Source of the DNA: JASFEQ01 sp050122535
Lineage (GTDB): Bacteria > Desulfobacterota > DSM-4660 > Desulfatiglandales > HGW-15
Direction: 5' to 3'
DNA length: 41,019 bases
Assembly (NCBI GenBank): GCA_050122535.1
Contig: JASFIT010000001.1
Span: 1-41,019, forward strand
In this document: positions 14,932 to 24,015 of the stretch, in pieces
Layout of the letters: the number at the start of each line of letters is the position of its first letter
How positions within the stretch are numbered: position 1 is the first letter of the stretch
The notes under the pieces: generated by a model
What the model was told of the DNA's origin: nothing
Databases searched by the model: none
Seen by the model: only the letters and a program-made list of their open reading frames with translations
Made by a program: the position numbers and the translations under genes

Positions 14932-17244
14932 ATGATCAAGAGGTCCAAAGGGGCCATAAAGGGGATCGTTCAGGGGGTTGGTTTCCGCCCCTTCATTTAT
15001 CAGCTTGCCCACCGTTATCAACTGAGTGGCCATGTGATCAACTCCCCTGAAGGGGTTGATCTGGAGGTTGAGGGCTCTGACGAAAATATTGAAGACTTTT
15101 TCCAATCCGTCCTTTCAGAGAGCCCTCCCCTTGCCCATATCTCGTCAATGGAGAGGGCTGAACTTCAGCCAAAAAATGACAAAGTCTTTGAAATAAAGGA
15201 AAGCCGGGCCGACCAGGAACGCTCGGCCCTCATCTCGCCAGATGTGAGTATCTGTCCCGATTGTCTAAGAGAACTGAAAGACTCGAAAGACCGTCGCTTC
15301 AGATATCCCTTCATAAACTGCACCAACTGCGGTCCGCGCTATACCATTATTATGGATATCCCCTACGACCGCGCCATGACCACCATGAAGAAATTCAAGA
15401 TGTGTAAGGCATGTCAAGCGGAATATGAAGATCCGACAAACCGTCGTTTTCATGCTCAGCCAAATGCCTGCTGGGACTGTGGTCCTCGCGTCTCTCTCCA
15501 TGACCACAATGGCCTTTCTCTCGCCTGCGACAGGCCCATCGAGGAGACTATTGATCTCCTAAAAAGAGGATTGATCCTTGCTATCAAAGGGCTGGGGGGC
15601 TTTCATTTGGCCGTGGACGCCAGTAATCATAAGGCCGTCGTGAGATTGAGAAAACGAAAACATAGGGAAGAGAAACCCTTGGCTCTTATGGTGAGGGATC
15701 TGGAGGCCGCAAAGCAGATTGCCCGTGTCAACGCAATTGAGGCGAAGACGCTGCTTTCGCCGCAAAGGCCCATCGTTATTCTCAAGAAAAGACGTTTTCA
15801 TAGGCTCTCATCTCAGGTGGCCCCCAGAAATCGCTACTTTGGTATCATGCTTCCCTATACGCCGCTTCACGATCTGCTGATGGATAGCCCCTTCAAAGCC
15901 CTGGTCATGACCAGCGGCAATATCTCAGAAGAGCCCATTAATATAGATAATCCAGAAGCCTTTAAGAACCTGAAAGGGATAGCCGACTATTTCCTGGTCC
16001 ATGACCGGGATATCTATCTCAGAAGTGATGATTCCATAGTCAGGATGGTGAACGGTGTCCAAAGACAGATAAGACGATCCCGGGGCTATGTTCCAGTCCC
16101 TGTCTTTCTTCCAGAGGAGTTATCAGGCATGCCCTCCGTGCTTGCCGTGGGTGGGGAACTGAAAAACACCATCTGTATCTCCAAAGAGAACCGCGCCTTT
16201 CTGAGTCAGCATGTGGGTGACATGGAGAATCTGGAGACGTTTGACTTCTTTCGCTTAACCGTCTCCCACCTGGAAGGTATCCTGGAAATCAGGCCCAAAG
16301 TCTTGGCCCATGACTTGCACCCAGATTACTTGACCTCAAAATTCAGCCGTGAGCAGGAAGAAACCCCCACACTCGCTGTACAGCACCACCACGCCCACAT
16401 CGTCAGCTGCTTGGCAGAGAACGGCATCAAAGGTCCGGTGATTGGACTGGCCCTGGACGGGACAGGGTTTGGTTCTGACACACAGGTATGGGGAGGAGAA
16501 GTGCTGTTAGCCGATCTGATTTCATTTCAAAGGGCCGCTCATCTCGACAACGTCTCTCTGCCCGGTGGGGATGCGGCAGCGAAATTTCCCTGGAGAATGG
16601 CCTTAAGTTACCTTCACAAAACCTATGGAGATGAACTATTTAACCTTCCCATAAAATTTGTTCGTAATCTCAAGAGAGAAGATGCAGACATCGTCATTCA
16701 GATGATTACAAAAGGGGTCAACTCCCCCTTGACTTCAAGCTGTGGCAGACTCTTTGATGCCGTCTCTTCTCTCGTTGGTCTCAGGCAAAAAATGGCCTTC
16801 GAAGGGCAGGCGGCCATGGAATTGGAGATGTGCCAAAATCTCAGTGAAAAAGGGAAATACCCATGGGCCATTGAAGAAAAAAAGGGACATTTAATCCTGC
16901 TTACTTCTGATATAATCCGAAGTGCGGTGGAGGATATCAAAGCAGGGATTAGCCGCGGGATCATAAGTCGACGCTTTCATAATACGTTAATAGACATGTT
17001 CACTGAAACATGTGTTAGGTTAAGGGAGGCGAGTGGCATAGACCATGTGGCCATGAGCGGTGGATCCTTTCAAAATGTGACCTTACTAAATGGCCTCTCC
17101 CGCTCCCTCACTTCCTATGGATTCAAGGTCTTCACCCAAAGGGTTGTGCCCTCAAATGATGGGGGGCTATCTTTGGGGCAGGCGGTGTGCGCGGGGTTGA
17201 CATACATGGGCGTAAAAGGAGCGTTTGATACCGAGAGTCACTAG
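14932..17244 (+). CDS. hypF: Carbamoyltransferase HypF
   Basis: 770 residues with all HypF modules. An acylphosphatase-like domain comes first (IKGIVQGVGFRPFIYQLA, 9-26). Two zinc fingers follow (CPDC...CTNCGPR and CKAC...CWDCGPR, about 108-188), then a Sua5/YrdC domain (about 200-380) and a Kae1-like C-terminal domain with the metal-binding HHHAH region (QHHHAHIVSCLAENG). It makes the thiocarbamate on HypE that becomes the cyanide ligands of the NiFe site. It starts 3 nt after hypB. Its partner hypE is not in the window. Confidence 0.96.
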   Translation: MIKRSKGAIKGIVQGVGFRPFIYQLAHRYQLSGHVINSPEGVDLEVEGSDENIEDFFQSVLSESPPLAHISSMERAELQPKNDKVFEIKESRADQERSALISPDVSICPDCLRELKDSKDRRFRYPFINCTNCGPRYTIIMDIPYDRAMTTMKKFKMCKACQAEYEDPTNRRFHAQPNACWDCGPRVSLHDHNGLSLACDRPIEETIDLLKRGLILAIKGLGGFHLAVDASNHKAVVRLRKRKHREEKPLALMVRDLEAAKQIARVNAIEAKTLLSPQRPIVILKKRRFHRLSSQVAPRNRYFGIMLPYTPLHDLLMDSPFKALVMTSGNISEEPINIDNPEAFKNLKGIADYFLVHDRDIYLRSDDSIVRMVNGVQRQIRRSRGYVPVPVFLPEELSGMPSVLAVGGELKNTICISKENRAFLSQHVGDMENLETFDFFRLTVSHLEGILEIRPKVLAHDLHPDYLTSKFSREQEETPTLAVQHHHAHIVSCLAENGIKGPVIGLALDGTGFGSDTQVWGGEVLLADLISFQRAAHLDNVSLPGGDAAAKFPWRMALSYLHKTYGDELFNLPIKFVRNLKREDADIVIQMITKGVNSPLTSSCGRLFDAVSSLVGLRQKMAFEGQAAMELEMCQNLSEKGKYPWAIEEKKGHLILLTSDIIRSAVEDIKAGISRGIISRRFHNTLIDMFTETCVRLREASGIDHVAMSGGSFQNVTLLNGLSRSLTSYGFKVFTQRVVPSNDGGLSLGQAVCAGLTYMGVKGAFDTESH

Positions 17245-17335
17245 TCATTGGTCATTGGTCACGAGTGGAGAGAAGTTCTCGACAAAGGGAGCACGGAAAA
17301 CAAATGACAAATGACAGCGAGCGCAGTGAGCGAAA

Positions 17336-17395
17336 TGACCCCGATGAAATCGTCCCCCGACCAATCGGGGGAATTTCACGGGGCAAGCAAATGAC
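17336..17395. repeat. Palindromic repeat upstream of hypD
   Basis: TGACCCCGATGAAAT at one end and the 23-bp tail from 17373 (ATTTCACGGGGCAAGCAAAT plus GAC) at the other; the arms CCCCGRTGAAAT and ATTTCACGGGG are inverted. A CCCCCGA/TCGGGGG hairpin is inside. The same unit recurs just after hypD at 18520. Confidence 0.75.
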
Positions 17396-17403
17396 AACTT
17401 GTT

Positions 17404-18489
17404 ATGATCAAATACATTGACGAATATCGGGACGGCGAGTTGGCACAGAGTCTGGCTCAGAAAATTAGGTCCCTTTCCAAGAAGCCCCTTCGACTTATGG
17501 AGATCTGCGGGACCCATACCATGGCCATCTTCAGACACGGCATCCGGAGCCTTATTCCCGATCACATAGAACTTGTATCAGGACCTGGTTGCCCGGTTTG
17601 TGTCACAGCCGTGGAAGAAGTTGACCGCTCTGTCAAGCTCGCTCGGATGCCTGGCGTCATTGTGACCACCTTTGGTGACATGATGAGAGTGCCCGGCACG
17701 GAGTCATCACTGCAGAAGGAAAATGGTCAAGGGGCTGACGTAAGAATCGTCTATTCCACCTTTGATGCCCTTAAGATCGCTGAAGATAATCAGAAAAAAC
17801 ATGTGGCCTTCTTAGGCATCGGATTTGAGACCACAGCACCCACTGTGGCAGCAGCCATCAGGACAGCCCATGAAAGGCATGTATCCAATTTCTCAGTCCT
17901 CTCGGCCCACAAACTACTTCCCCCTGCAATGGACGCCCTCCTCTCAGGGGGAGACCTTGGTGTTGATGGTTTCATCTGTCCAGGGCATGTGAGTACTATC
18001 ATTGGGACATCCGCTTATGCGTCTGTTGTTGAGAAATATGAGGTCCCGTGTGTCGTGGTGGGCTTTGAGCCCATTGATATCCTGCAAGGGATCCTGATGC
18101 TTGTGGATCAGGTGGAGAAGGGCCAAGCAGAGGTCCAAATCCAGTACTCAAGAGTTGTTTCTCCAGAGGGAAATCCTGGCGCTCTCAAGATTATGAATGA
18201 GGTCTTTGAGCCATGCGATTCTCCTTGGCGAGGTCTGGGCATGATCCCGGGAAGCGGGCTCAGTATAAGGGAGGAATTCCTGGCACATGATGCCAGGCAT
18301 CGTTACGACCTGAACGTTCCGCCCGCAAATGAACCCCCTGGCTGTCGCTGCGCTGAAGTCTTGAGAGGGGCCATAAAGCCGGTTGAGTGTAAGCTCTTCC
18401 GCAACGGTTGTTCTCCCCGTAATCCAGTAGGCGCCTGCATGGTCTCAAGCGAAGGAACCTGCGCAGCCTATTACAAATACCATGGGTAG
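17404..18489 (+). CDS. hypD: Hydrogenase maturation Fe-S protein HypD
   Basis: 361 residues. Signature motifs are MEICGTHTMAIFRHG (Cys41), GPGCPVCVT (Cys residues of the redox site), GFETTAPTVAAA and PGHVSTIIG. The C-terminal 4Fe-4S cysteines are in GCRCAEVLRG, LFRNGCSPRNPVGACM and EGTCAAYYKY. With HypC and HypE it builds the Fe(CN)2CO group. Neither hypC nor hypE is present next to it, and the gene is flanked on both sides by the same palindromic repeat. Confidence 0.95.
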   Translation: MIKYIDEYRDGELAQSLAQKIRSLSKKPLRLMEICGTHTMAIFRHGIRSLIPDHIELVSGPGCPVCVTAVEEVDRSVKLARMPGVIVTTFGDMMRVPGTESSLQKENGQGADVRIVYSTFDALKIAEDNQKKHVAFLGIGFETTAPTVAAAIRTAHERHVSNFSVLSAHKLLPPAMDALLSGGDLGVDGFICPGHVSTIIGTSAYASVVEKYEVPCVVVGFEPIDILQGILMLVDQVEKGQAEVQIQYSRVVSPEGNPGALKIMNEVFEPCDSPWRGLGMIPGSGLSIREEFLAHDARHRYDLNVPPANEPPGCRCAEVLRGAIKPVECKLFRNGCSPRNPVGACMVSSEGTCAAYYKYHG

Positions 18490-18519
18490 TGGCACCCGTG
18501 ACAAATGACGAGTGACAAG

Positions 18520-18572
18520 TGACCCCGGTGAAATAGGCGCCAACGGCGCATTTCACGGGGCAAGCAAATGAC
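18520..18572. repeat. Palindromic repeat downstream of hypD
   Basis: Second copy of the element at 17336, sharing the first 15 bases (TGACCCCGRTGAAAT) and the last 23 bases exactly. Degenerate AATGACCAATGACTAATGAC units follow up to 18600. Confidence 0.75.
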
Positions 18573-18600
18573 CAATGACTAATGACCAATGACAAAGACC

Positions 18601-19275
18601 ATGTTTGAATCCCTGAAAATATCCGATCTGCCCCACCAAAACATTGGAGTACTCAGAAAACCATCCAGTACGAGACCCACGCTGTGGCTTGTGGAGGAAA
18701 ATGGCAGGCGGGCTGTCGTCAAAGACTACAGCTCAAACAGATTTCTGTATAGAAATACGATTGGCCGCTTTCTGCTTTGGCGGGAACGCAAGGCATATAG
18801 AATACTGAAAGACCTGAGAGGCGTTCCCACCTGTTACCGAGTCGTTGATGGGCTTGCCCTCGTCATAGAAGAAATATCTGGAAGAAATATAGAAGGCCTG
18901 GAAAATGAAGGGGGGCTTTCTGAGGGATTCTTCAAACAATTGCAGGGGGTGGTGGAAAATGTTCACAGCCGAGGTTTAGCACACTGCGATCTCAAGCGGG
19001 CACCCAATATTCTGTTGGGGCACGACGAAAGACCTTATATCGTGGATTGGTCCGCATCCATATCTGAAAGGGAATTCAGGTTTTTTCCTCTCAATCTCAT
19101 TTATCAGAGATTTCTCCAGGACGATCTGAACGCAATTACGAAGATGAAACTCAGGCACTGCCCCGAGAGTATAAGCCCCGAGGAAGCGAGGCGTTATTTC
19201 CACCGGAGCAGGTCTGAAGAAATCATCAGGTCTGTAAGGGACAAGCTTCGAAAGCTATTGCAAAAGATCGCTTAA
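18601..19275 (+). CDS. Small protein-kinase-like (RIO/LPS-kinase-type) protein
   Basis: About 224 residues from the ATG at 18601; an ATG at 18589 lies within the repeat upstream and is less likely. Kinase-like features are an N-lobe with RRAVVKDY (candidate ATP lysine), RERKAYRIL, and a catalytic loop HSRGLAHCDLKRAPNILL with the expected Asp and Asn. YIVDWSAS stands in place of DFG. This matches the compact RIO1/lipopolysaccharide-kinase group. A glycine-rich loop is not evident. Substrate unknown. No Shine-Dalgarno is visible. Confidence 0.6.
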   Translation: MFESLKISDLPHQNIGVLRKPSSTRPTLWLVEENGRRAVVKDYSSNRFLYRNTIGRFLLWRERKAYRILKDLRGVPTCYRVVDGLALVIEEISGRNIEGLENEGGLSEGFFKQLQGVVENVHSRGLAHCDLKRAPNILLGHDERPYIVDWSASISEREFRFFPLNLIYQRFLQDDLNAITKMKLRHCPESISPEEARRYFHRSRSEEIIRSVRDKLRKLLQKIA

Positions 19276-19970
19276 CGCGCTTCGCCTTGATTTTGAAGAG
19301 CAAGAGAGACCATTATCTTCCGGGCAATTCCCCTACCCAGAGCCAGTCGTGTAGGCCCGTGCCCCACGATCAGTCTGCCGAGGCCATTATTGCTGATGAT
19401 CTCCAAAAGATCTCCCCGCTTTAAGCCCATGGAGGCCAGCCTTGATCGGGCATGACGGCCTCCCATGATATCCTTGATAACCACGTCTTCCCCCGCCTTT
19501 GCCATGGCCAGCGGCATCAACAGGCTTCTTTGAGAGAGGCATCCCGAACAAATGCCGTAAATCTCCATTTTATGCTGGAGCATATGAAAGCCTTGAGTGG
19601 TTGCAACCTTCACCTGCAATCTTTCCATATCCTCATTGCTAAATTCCTCTATTCTGCCGCACTTGGTGCAAATGAGATGATCATGATGCTTACCCAGATG
19701 GCGGTGCTCATAGCGAGGGGGTTGGCCCTCAAACTTCTCCTTCTGTGCAAAGCCGTGCTCAACCCAGCGGTTCATGCACTGCCTGACAAATTCAGGATCA
19801 TAATCGTAACCTCTATCTTTCAAAAGCTGCACCATCTCCTCAAGGGTCACATGCTCCTCTGTATCCAGAAAAACCTCAATAATATTGAGCCTTTCCTCAA
19901 CCTTCCCAATCTCATCGTCTTCAATCAGCGCTCGAAAATTCGCCTTTTCGTAGTGACTGTCGTTTATCAT
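19272..19970 (-). CDS. Fur-family repressor fused to a FeoA domain
   Basis: 232 residues. Residues 20-148 form a Fur protein: a winged helix (VTLEEMVQLLKDRGYDYDPEFVRQCMNRWVEHG), the metal-binding HLGKHHDHLIC region (92-101), and zinc cysteines CTKC (101-104) and CSGC (141-144). Residues 152-226 are a FeoA-type SH3-like domain (MAKAGEDVVIKDIMGGRHARSRLASMGLKRGDLLEII...ALGRGIARKIMV). FeoA domains occur alone next to FeoB or fused to DtxR-type regulators; on Fur the arrangement is unusual. GGTGGAG precedes the ATG. Likely an iron- or manganese-responsive repressor. Confidence 0.85.
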   Translation of the reverse strand: MINDSHYEKANFRALIEDDEIGKVEERLNIIEVFLDTEEHVTLEEMVQLLKDRGYDYDPEFVRQCMNRWVEHGFAQKEKFEGQPPRYEHRHLGKHHDHLICTKCGRIEEFSNEDMERLQVKVATTQGFHMLQHKMEIYGICSGCLSQRSLLMPLAMAKAGEDVVIKDIMGGRHARSRLASMGLKRGDLLEIISNNGLGRLIVGHGPTRLALGRGIARKIMVSLALQNQGEAR

Positions 19971-19984
19971 GAAATAACTCCACC

Positions 19985-19997
19985 TGCATTATTTGCA
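19985..19997. promoter_or_regulatory. Short interrupted palindrome upstream of the Fur-FeoA gene
   Basis: TGCATTATTTGCA (TGCA-N5-TGCA) lies 15 bp before the start codon, near the ribosome site. Possible autoregulatory operator; evidence is only the symmetry and position. Confidence 0.35.
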
Positions 19998-20218
19998 CTA
20001 ACATACAGAATGTGTCTAAGGGCTTATCCAGTATCCAGAATCAAGTATCCAGTATCACAGAATACTCGCCTCGATCTTTTTTCTCTTTTGGGAGCCCTCT
20101 CCGTCCCTATGGAACGTGAGTCTCTTTGGTAAAGACGCGCCCAGCGTCGCAAGACTTGGGCCGGGGCGGACAGGCTTCCCACCCTCCAATATAGCCACCT
20201 CAGGTTTTTGTTTCGCTT

Positions 20219-20653
20219 TCAGTGACCTTTCCTACACGTGGTGCAATACCCGATCACGTCAAGCCGATGATCTACAACCAGGAAATTATGCTTTCTGGCT
20301 AAGCGTTCTTCTATCGCCCGCAACTCTTCTTCAACGAACTCGATCACTTTGCCACACTTGATGCAGCGGAGATGGCAGTGATGGCTCTGACCCAAAATGG
20401 GCTCATAATGCATGTGGCCATCTTCATGCCATACTTCCTTGATGAGCCCGCATTCCATAATGAGCGGTATATTCCGATAGATAGAGGCCTTTGACACCCT
20501 GCTGCCTTTGCTGCGTAATCTTAGATAAAGTTCATCCACATCAAAATGATCATCGTTGGCAAAGATCTCCGCGATGATCTCTTCCCTTTCTGGGGTGTTT
20601 CGCAGACCCTTCCTCCGAATGAAGGACCTAAAAAGATCAAGCTCCTCTCCCAT
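20219..20653 (-). CDS. Fur/PerR-family metal-responsive repressor
   Basis: 144 residues from the ATG at 20653, which has AGGGG 6 bp upstream; an ATG at 20659 has no room for a ribosome site. Winged helix: NTPEREEIIAEIFANDDHFDVDELYLRLRSKGSRVSKASIYRNIPLIMECGLI. Metal and zinc ligands: HHCHLRC, CIKC and CTTC. Length is normal for Fur. It is a separate transcription unit from the Fur-FeoA gene on the same strand, 249 bp away. Which metal it senses is not determinable here. Confidence 0.9.
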   Translation of the reverse strand: MGEELDLFRSFIRRKGLRNTPEREEIIAEIFANDDHFDVDELYLRLRSKGSRVSKASIYRNIPLIMECGLIKEVWHEDGHMHYEPILGQSHHCHLRCIKCGKVIEFVEEELRAIEERLARKHNFLVVDHRLDVIGYCTTCRKGH

Positions 20654-20677
20654 CACCATCCCCTATTGCAATTTAGT

Positions 20678-20695
20678 ATCAACAATAATAGTGAT
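20678..20695. promoter_or_regulatory. Candidate Fur-type operator
   Basis: ATCA-N10-TGAT with an A/T-rich centre (ATCAACAATAATAGTGAT), 24 bp before the fur-family start codon. Imperfect match to the Fur box; autoregulation would be typical. Confidence 0.4.
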
Positions 20696-20769
20696 GAGCC
20701 TGTATGTCAATATCTATTTTGGCCAGCTGTCAGCCATCAGCCATCAGAAATTTATCACGAAAAGGGGAA

Positions 20770-20920
20770 AACTGGGAAAACACCCGCCTTCGCCAAGGCT
20801 ACGGCGGGTCTGTCCGTAATTGCTCTTAAAGAATTAACCGTGTAATCTGTGTGTCCTGCGAAGCAGGACCCGCGTACAAATATTCTTCTCAGTGTACTCC
20901 GTGCCACCGTGGTGAGTTTG
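20770..20920. repeat. Dispersed repeat fragments between the Fur gene and the transporter
   Basis: ACCCGCC...GGCGGGT hairpin at 20783-20810 and GTGTACTCCGTGCCACCGTGG sequence near 20894, similar to the 9410-9440 element. No gene seen in 20660-20945. Confidence 0.45.
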
Positions 20921-20945
20921 GCTATTCAGAGGTCTCTAGGGGTTT

Positions 20946-23306
20946 TTATGGGGATAGGGGCCAGAGGTGTGGTAGGACCAACAAAATGACCGCAAAGACC
21001 ACCAGAGTAAGGGGCACACCCACCTTCAGATAATCAATAAAGCGATATCCGCCCGGACCCATAACCAGAATGTTGGCAGGGTGAGATATGGGGGTCATAA
21101 AGCTGGCCGACGCGGCCATGGCGATTCCCATCATGAGGGCGTGAGAGGATATTCCCATGTTGGTAGACGTGCTGAGGACGATTGGCGCCATGAGGACAAC
21201 AAGGGCTGCCGTGGGGATAAAACAAGTGGCAAGGAAGGTGAGTGCGACCACCCCTCCCATGACCGCGACCGGTCCAAACGGTCCGACCATCGATACAACA
21301 CCTTCCGCTAGTAACTTTGCTGCGCCTGTCTTGTGCAATGCCGTGCCTAGCGGTAACATACCGGCAATCAGAAAAACAGCCTTCCATTCAATGAAACGAT
21401 AGGCCTCTTCCATGGTGAGACACCGGGTGAGTACTATTAAAGCCGCACCTACCACGGCGGCTATATAGATGGGGACCAGACCCAAGATGACCGGCAAGAG
21501 CACGCAGCCCATAATCAATGCGGCCACTTTCGCTCTCTCGAGGCGCGGCACTTCCTGGGCCTCTTGGGTCAGCACAAGAAAATCGGGCTCGCGTCCCAGC
21601 ATGCGTAACCTGTCCCGAGGCCCGTACAGCAGCATGGCATCCCCAAAACGCAGGGCCATATCCCTAAGATCAGAGCGATAGGCACGCCCCTCCCGCCAGA
21701 TGGCGAGCACATTCAGGCCATATTTTTCCCTGAAGTTAAGCTGTCGCAATGTCTTGCCCGCCAAGGTTGTGCGCGGTGAAAGGACAGCTTCCACAAGACC
21801 GATTCGAGCTGACTCCAGCTCGCTCATATCAGGCAGGGCTTCCTGCTCGATCTCCAGACCCTCAAGCCCTTTCAAAATGGATAGATCCTCCTGTTTCCCA
21901 AGCATGATGAGTCGGTCTCCCCCCTTCAGATGCTCCCCTGGTTCTGGCACGGGGAGGGTCAGGTCATCCCTCATAATACAAAGGACTCGCATGCCCAAGG
22001 CATCACCGAGGCGGCTTTCCTTCAGTGTCTTGTCCGTCAGTGTGGATGATTTCGGTACCCTCATAAAAAGAAGCCGTTCCTGCAGCCTGTACACATGGAC
22101 AAGCTGGGAAATGGAAACCGATTCCATATCTTGGAAGTCCGAAATCTTTTTCAAAGCATCAAGCTTTTCGGCAGGACCTTGAACCAGCAATTTATCACCC
22201 GTCTGAAGGACTATGTCTTGGAGGTTGGTTCGTCTGGGTTTGCCCTCGCGAAGGATAGTCAGTACGTTCAGGCCAAAGCGATTACGAAAACCGATTTCAT
22301 TTAGTGTTTTGCCTAAGAAGGACGAATTAGCCTGCAGGGCTATTTCACCCATGTGAATGCCACTAGACATGAGGGCTTCAATATCGACAGAGTCTCCTTC
22401 CACATGGAGTTGTCTCCAGCTGTCAACCTCCCTCATTCGTTCCACCTTGCCCTCCACCAGCAAGCGGTCCCCTGCCTGAATCACCGCAGAGGGGTCTGGG
22501 GCTAATTCTGTTCGATCATCCCGGATAATTCCCAGAACATGCAGGCCGAGGACTGATCCCAATCGACTCTCCACCAGGGTCTTGTTTGCCAGCACCGACT
22601 CCGATGGAACGCGCAGAAGAAACATTCTCTCCTGTAGCTCATACTGGTCCCTCAGGTCCTGGTGGCCAGCCGTAGAGGATTCCCTTGCCACATCTCGCGC
22701 TGGTAATAAGCGGCGGCCGATCAAGGCGACGAAAGCAATACCCGCCACCATAATGATCACCCCTATTGGGGTGTAATCGAAGAGCCTGAAAGGTGTCAGG
22801 CCACTGTCACGGAGTGCATTGCTCACCAAAATGTTGGGGGGTGTCCCGATCAGCGTTGTAAGTCCGCCCAGCAAAGAGCCATAAGCCAGGGGCATCAGTA
22901 ACCTGGAGGGAGGGAGGTCCGTTTGGCGTGAGATGTCCATGACCACGGGTAACATCAGAGCGGCTACAGCCACGTTGTTCATAAAGGCGGACATGACACC
23001 CGCACTAAACATGATGACAATCACGATCAGCAGCTCTCGGCGACCGGCCATCCGCAAGACATAGCGACCAATGATGTTTCCCACGCCGGTTCTGGTGAGA
23101 CCTCCGCTCAGGATGAAAACCGCCCAAACGGTTACCACCGCCGGGTTGCTAAAACCTGACAGGGCCTCATTTGGACTGACCAATCCTGTGATTGCAAGAC
23201 ACCCCAACACGAGCAGCGCCACCACCTCCATGGATATCCACTCGGTCACCAGGAAGACGATGGCTGTTCCCAAAACAAACAGTACAAGGGCAATTTGTAT
23301 TGTCAT
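20946..23306 (-). CDS. SLC13/DASS-type transporter with four RCK_C (TrkA-C) domains
   Basis: 786 residues. The N-terminal membrane half (1-205) has a FMNNVAVAALMLP segment and GGLTTLIGTPPNIL. The C-terminal membrane half (about 590-786) has the mirrored SFMTPISHPANILVMG. Together these are typical of sodium/dicarboxylate or sulfate symporters. Between them lie four RCK_C units, at about 222-292, 315-390, 405-480 and 500-572. Units 1 and 3 share ELQERMFLLRVP/RLQERLLFMRVP and KTL.ESRLG; units 2 and 4 share GKTL, FRxxxGLNVL and REG. Common relatives have two such units, so the linker looks duplicated. Substrate unknown. ATG at 23306 without an evident ribosome site. Confidence 0.88.
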   Translation of the reverse strand: MTIQIALVLFVLGTAIVFLVTEWISMEVVALLVLGCLAITGLVSPNEALSGFSNPAVVTVWAVFILSGGLTRTGVGNIIGRYVLRMAGRRELLIVIVIMFSAGVMSAFMNNVAVAALMLPVVMDISRQTDLPPSRLLMPLAYGSLLGGLTTLIGTPPNILVSNALRDSGLTPFRLFDYTPIGVIIMVAGIAFVALIGRRLLPARDVARESSTAGHQDLRDQYELQERMFLLRVPSESVLANKTLVESRLGSVLGLHVLGIIRDDRTELAPDPSAVIQAGDRLLVEGKVERMREVDSWRQLHVEGDSVDIEALMSSGIHMGEIALQANSSFLGKTLNEIGFRNRFGLNVLTILREGKPRRTNLQDIVLQTGDKLLVQGPAEKLDALKKISDFQDMESVSISQLVHVYRLQERLLFMRVPKSSTLTDKTLKESRLGDALGMRVLCIMRDDLTLPVPEPGEHLKGGDRLIMLGKQEDLSILKGLEGLEIEQEALPDMSELESARIGLVEAVLSPRTTLAGKTLRQLNFREKYGLNVLAIWREGRAYRSDLRDMALRFGDAMLLYGPRDRLRMLGREPDFLVLTQEAQEVPRLERAKVAALIMGCVLLPVILGLVPIYIAAVVGAALIVLTRCLTMEEAYRFIEWKAVFLIAGMLPLGTALHKTGAAKLLAEGVVSMVGPFGPVAVMGGVVALTFLATCFIPTAALVVLMAPIVLSTSTNMGISSHALMMGIAMAASASFMTPISHPANILVMGPGGYRFIDYLKVGVPLTLVVFAVILLVLPHLWPLSP

Positions 23307-23420
23307 AGAATAGTGAGGTTTTTTAGCAAGTGGCCAGGGCCTAGTGATTTTTTATGTTGGAATAAAAGCCATTTTCAAATGTTTGTCAAGGAATTCAACG
23401 GAAGGCGAAGCTTAGAAACA

Positions 23421-23449
23421 GACAAGGCGGGCATTTCGTCCGCCTTGTC
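23421..23449 (-). terminator. Hairpin terminator after hsp20
   Basis: GACAAGGCGG and CCGCCTTGTC arms (10 bp) around a 9-nt loop, 24 bp past the hsp20 stop. The downstream minus-strand sequence TGTTTCT is only weakly T-rich. Confidence 0.55.
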
Positions 23450-23472
23450 ACATCCCAACACCTCTATGATGT

Positions 23473-23922
23473 TTAGGCCGATTTGATCTCGATCTTTTTG
23501 ACGGACTGCTCCTTTGTCTTGGGCAGATTGAGTTTCAAGACACCGTCTTTGTAAGTAGCCTTTACCTTCGCAGAATCCACTTCCGATGGAAGTTCAAACG
23601 ACCTGGAGAAGGATCCATATCTTCGTTCTACTCTGTGGTAATTCTCCTCCTTCTCCTCCTGTTCGCTCTTTTTCTCCCCCTTGAGTGTGAGAACACGACC
23701 GTTCAGAGAAATGTCAATGTCCTTAGCCTCCATGCCAGGGATCTCCGCTTTTACGACAATCTCCTTGCCCGTCTCAGAGACGTCTATTGCGGGCATCCAC
23801 TCCCCCTCCCGAACGTGAAGATCAAAAGGCCGCCAGTCAAAGACCCGGTCAAACATTCTGTCCATTTCACTCCTAAATCGGTCCAGCTGTCTTCGCTCTC
23901 GCGATGGTATTAAATCTAACAT
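23473..23922 (-). CDS. Small heat shock protein, Hsp20/alpha-crystallin family
   Basis: 149 residues. An alpha-crystallin domain spans about 43-135 (WMPAIDVSETGKEIVVKAEIPGMEAKDIDISL...VLTLKGEKK) and ends with the family motif YKDGVLKLNLPK; the C-terminal anchor is IEIKS. It is an ATP-independent holdase that prevents aggregation. AGGAGGTGAGG precedes the ATG. A near-perfect sigma-54 promoter lies about 95 bp upstream with three palindromic operators behind it, so it appears to belong to the sigma-54 regulon. No CIRCE element was found. Confidence 0.95.
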   Translation of the reverse strand: MLDLIPSRERRQLDRFRSEMDRMFDRVFDWRPFDLHVREGEWMPAIDVSETGKEIVVKAEIPGMEAKDIDISLNGRVLTLKGEKKSEQEEKEENYHRVERRYGSFSRSFELPSEVDSAKVKATYKDGVLKLNLPKTKEQSVKKIEIKSA

Positions 23923-24015
23923 AACTCCTCACCTCCTAAATTAGTGTTTTCCCTGTTGATCGGGTTAATCTTAGCAGATTCCCGCCGACCAAAATGGTTA
24001 TTGCTCTTTTGAATG

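Noticed and set aside
17245..17403. hypC between hypF and hypD
   Set aside because: No frame with a HypC-like N-terminus (MC..P) exists; the spacer is filled by repeats.
19452..20132. 226-aa plus-strand ORF opposite the Fur-FeoA gene
   Set aside because: Antisense shadow of the fusion gene; no motif and no ribosome site.
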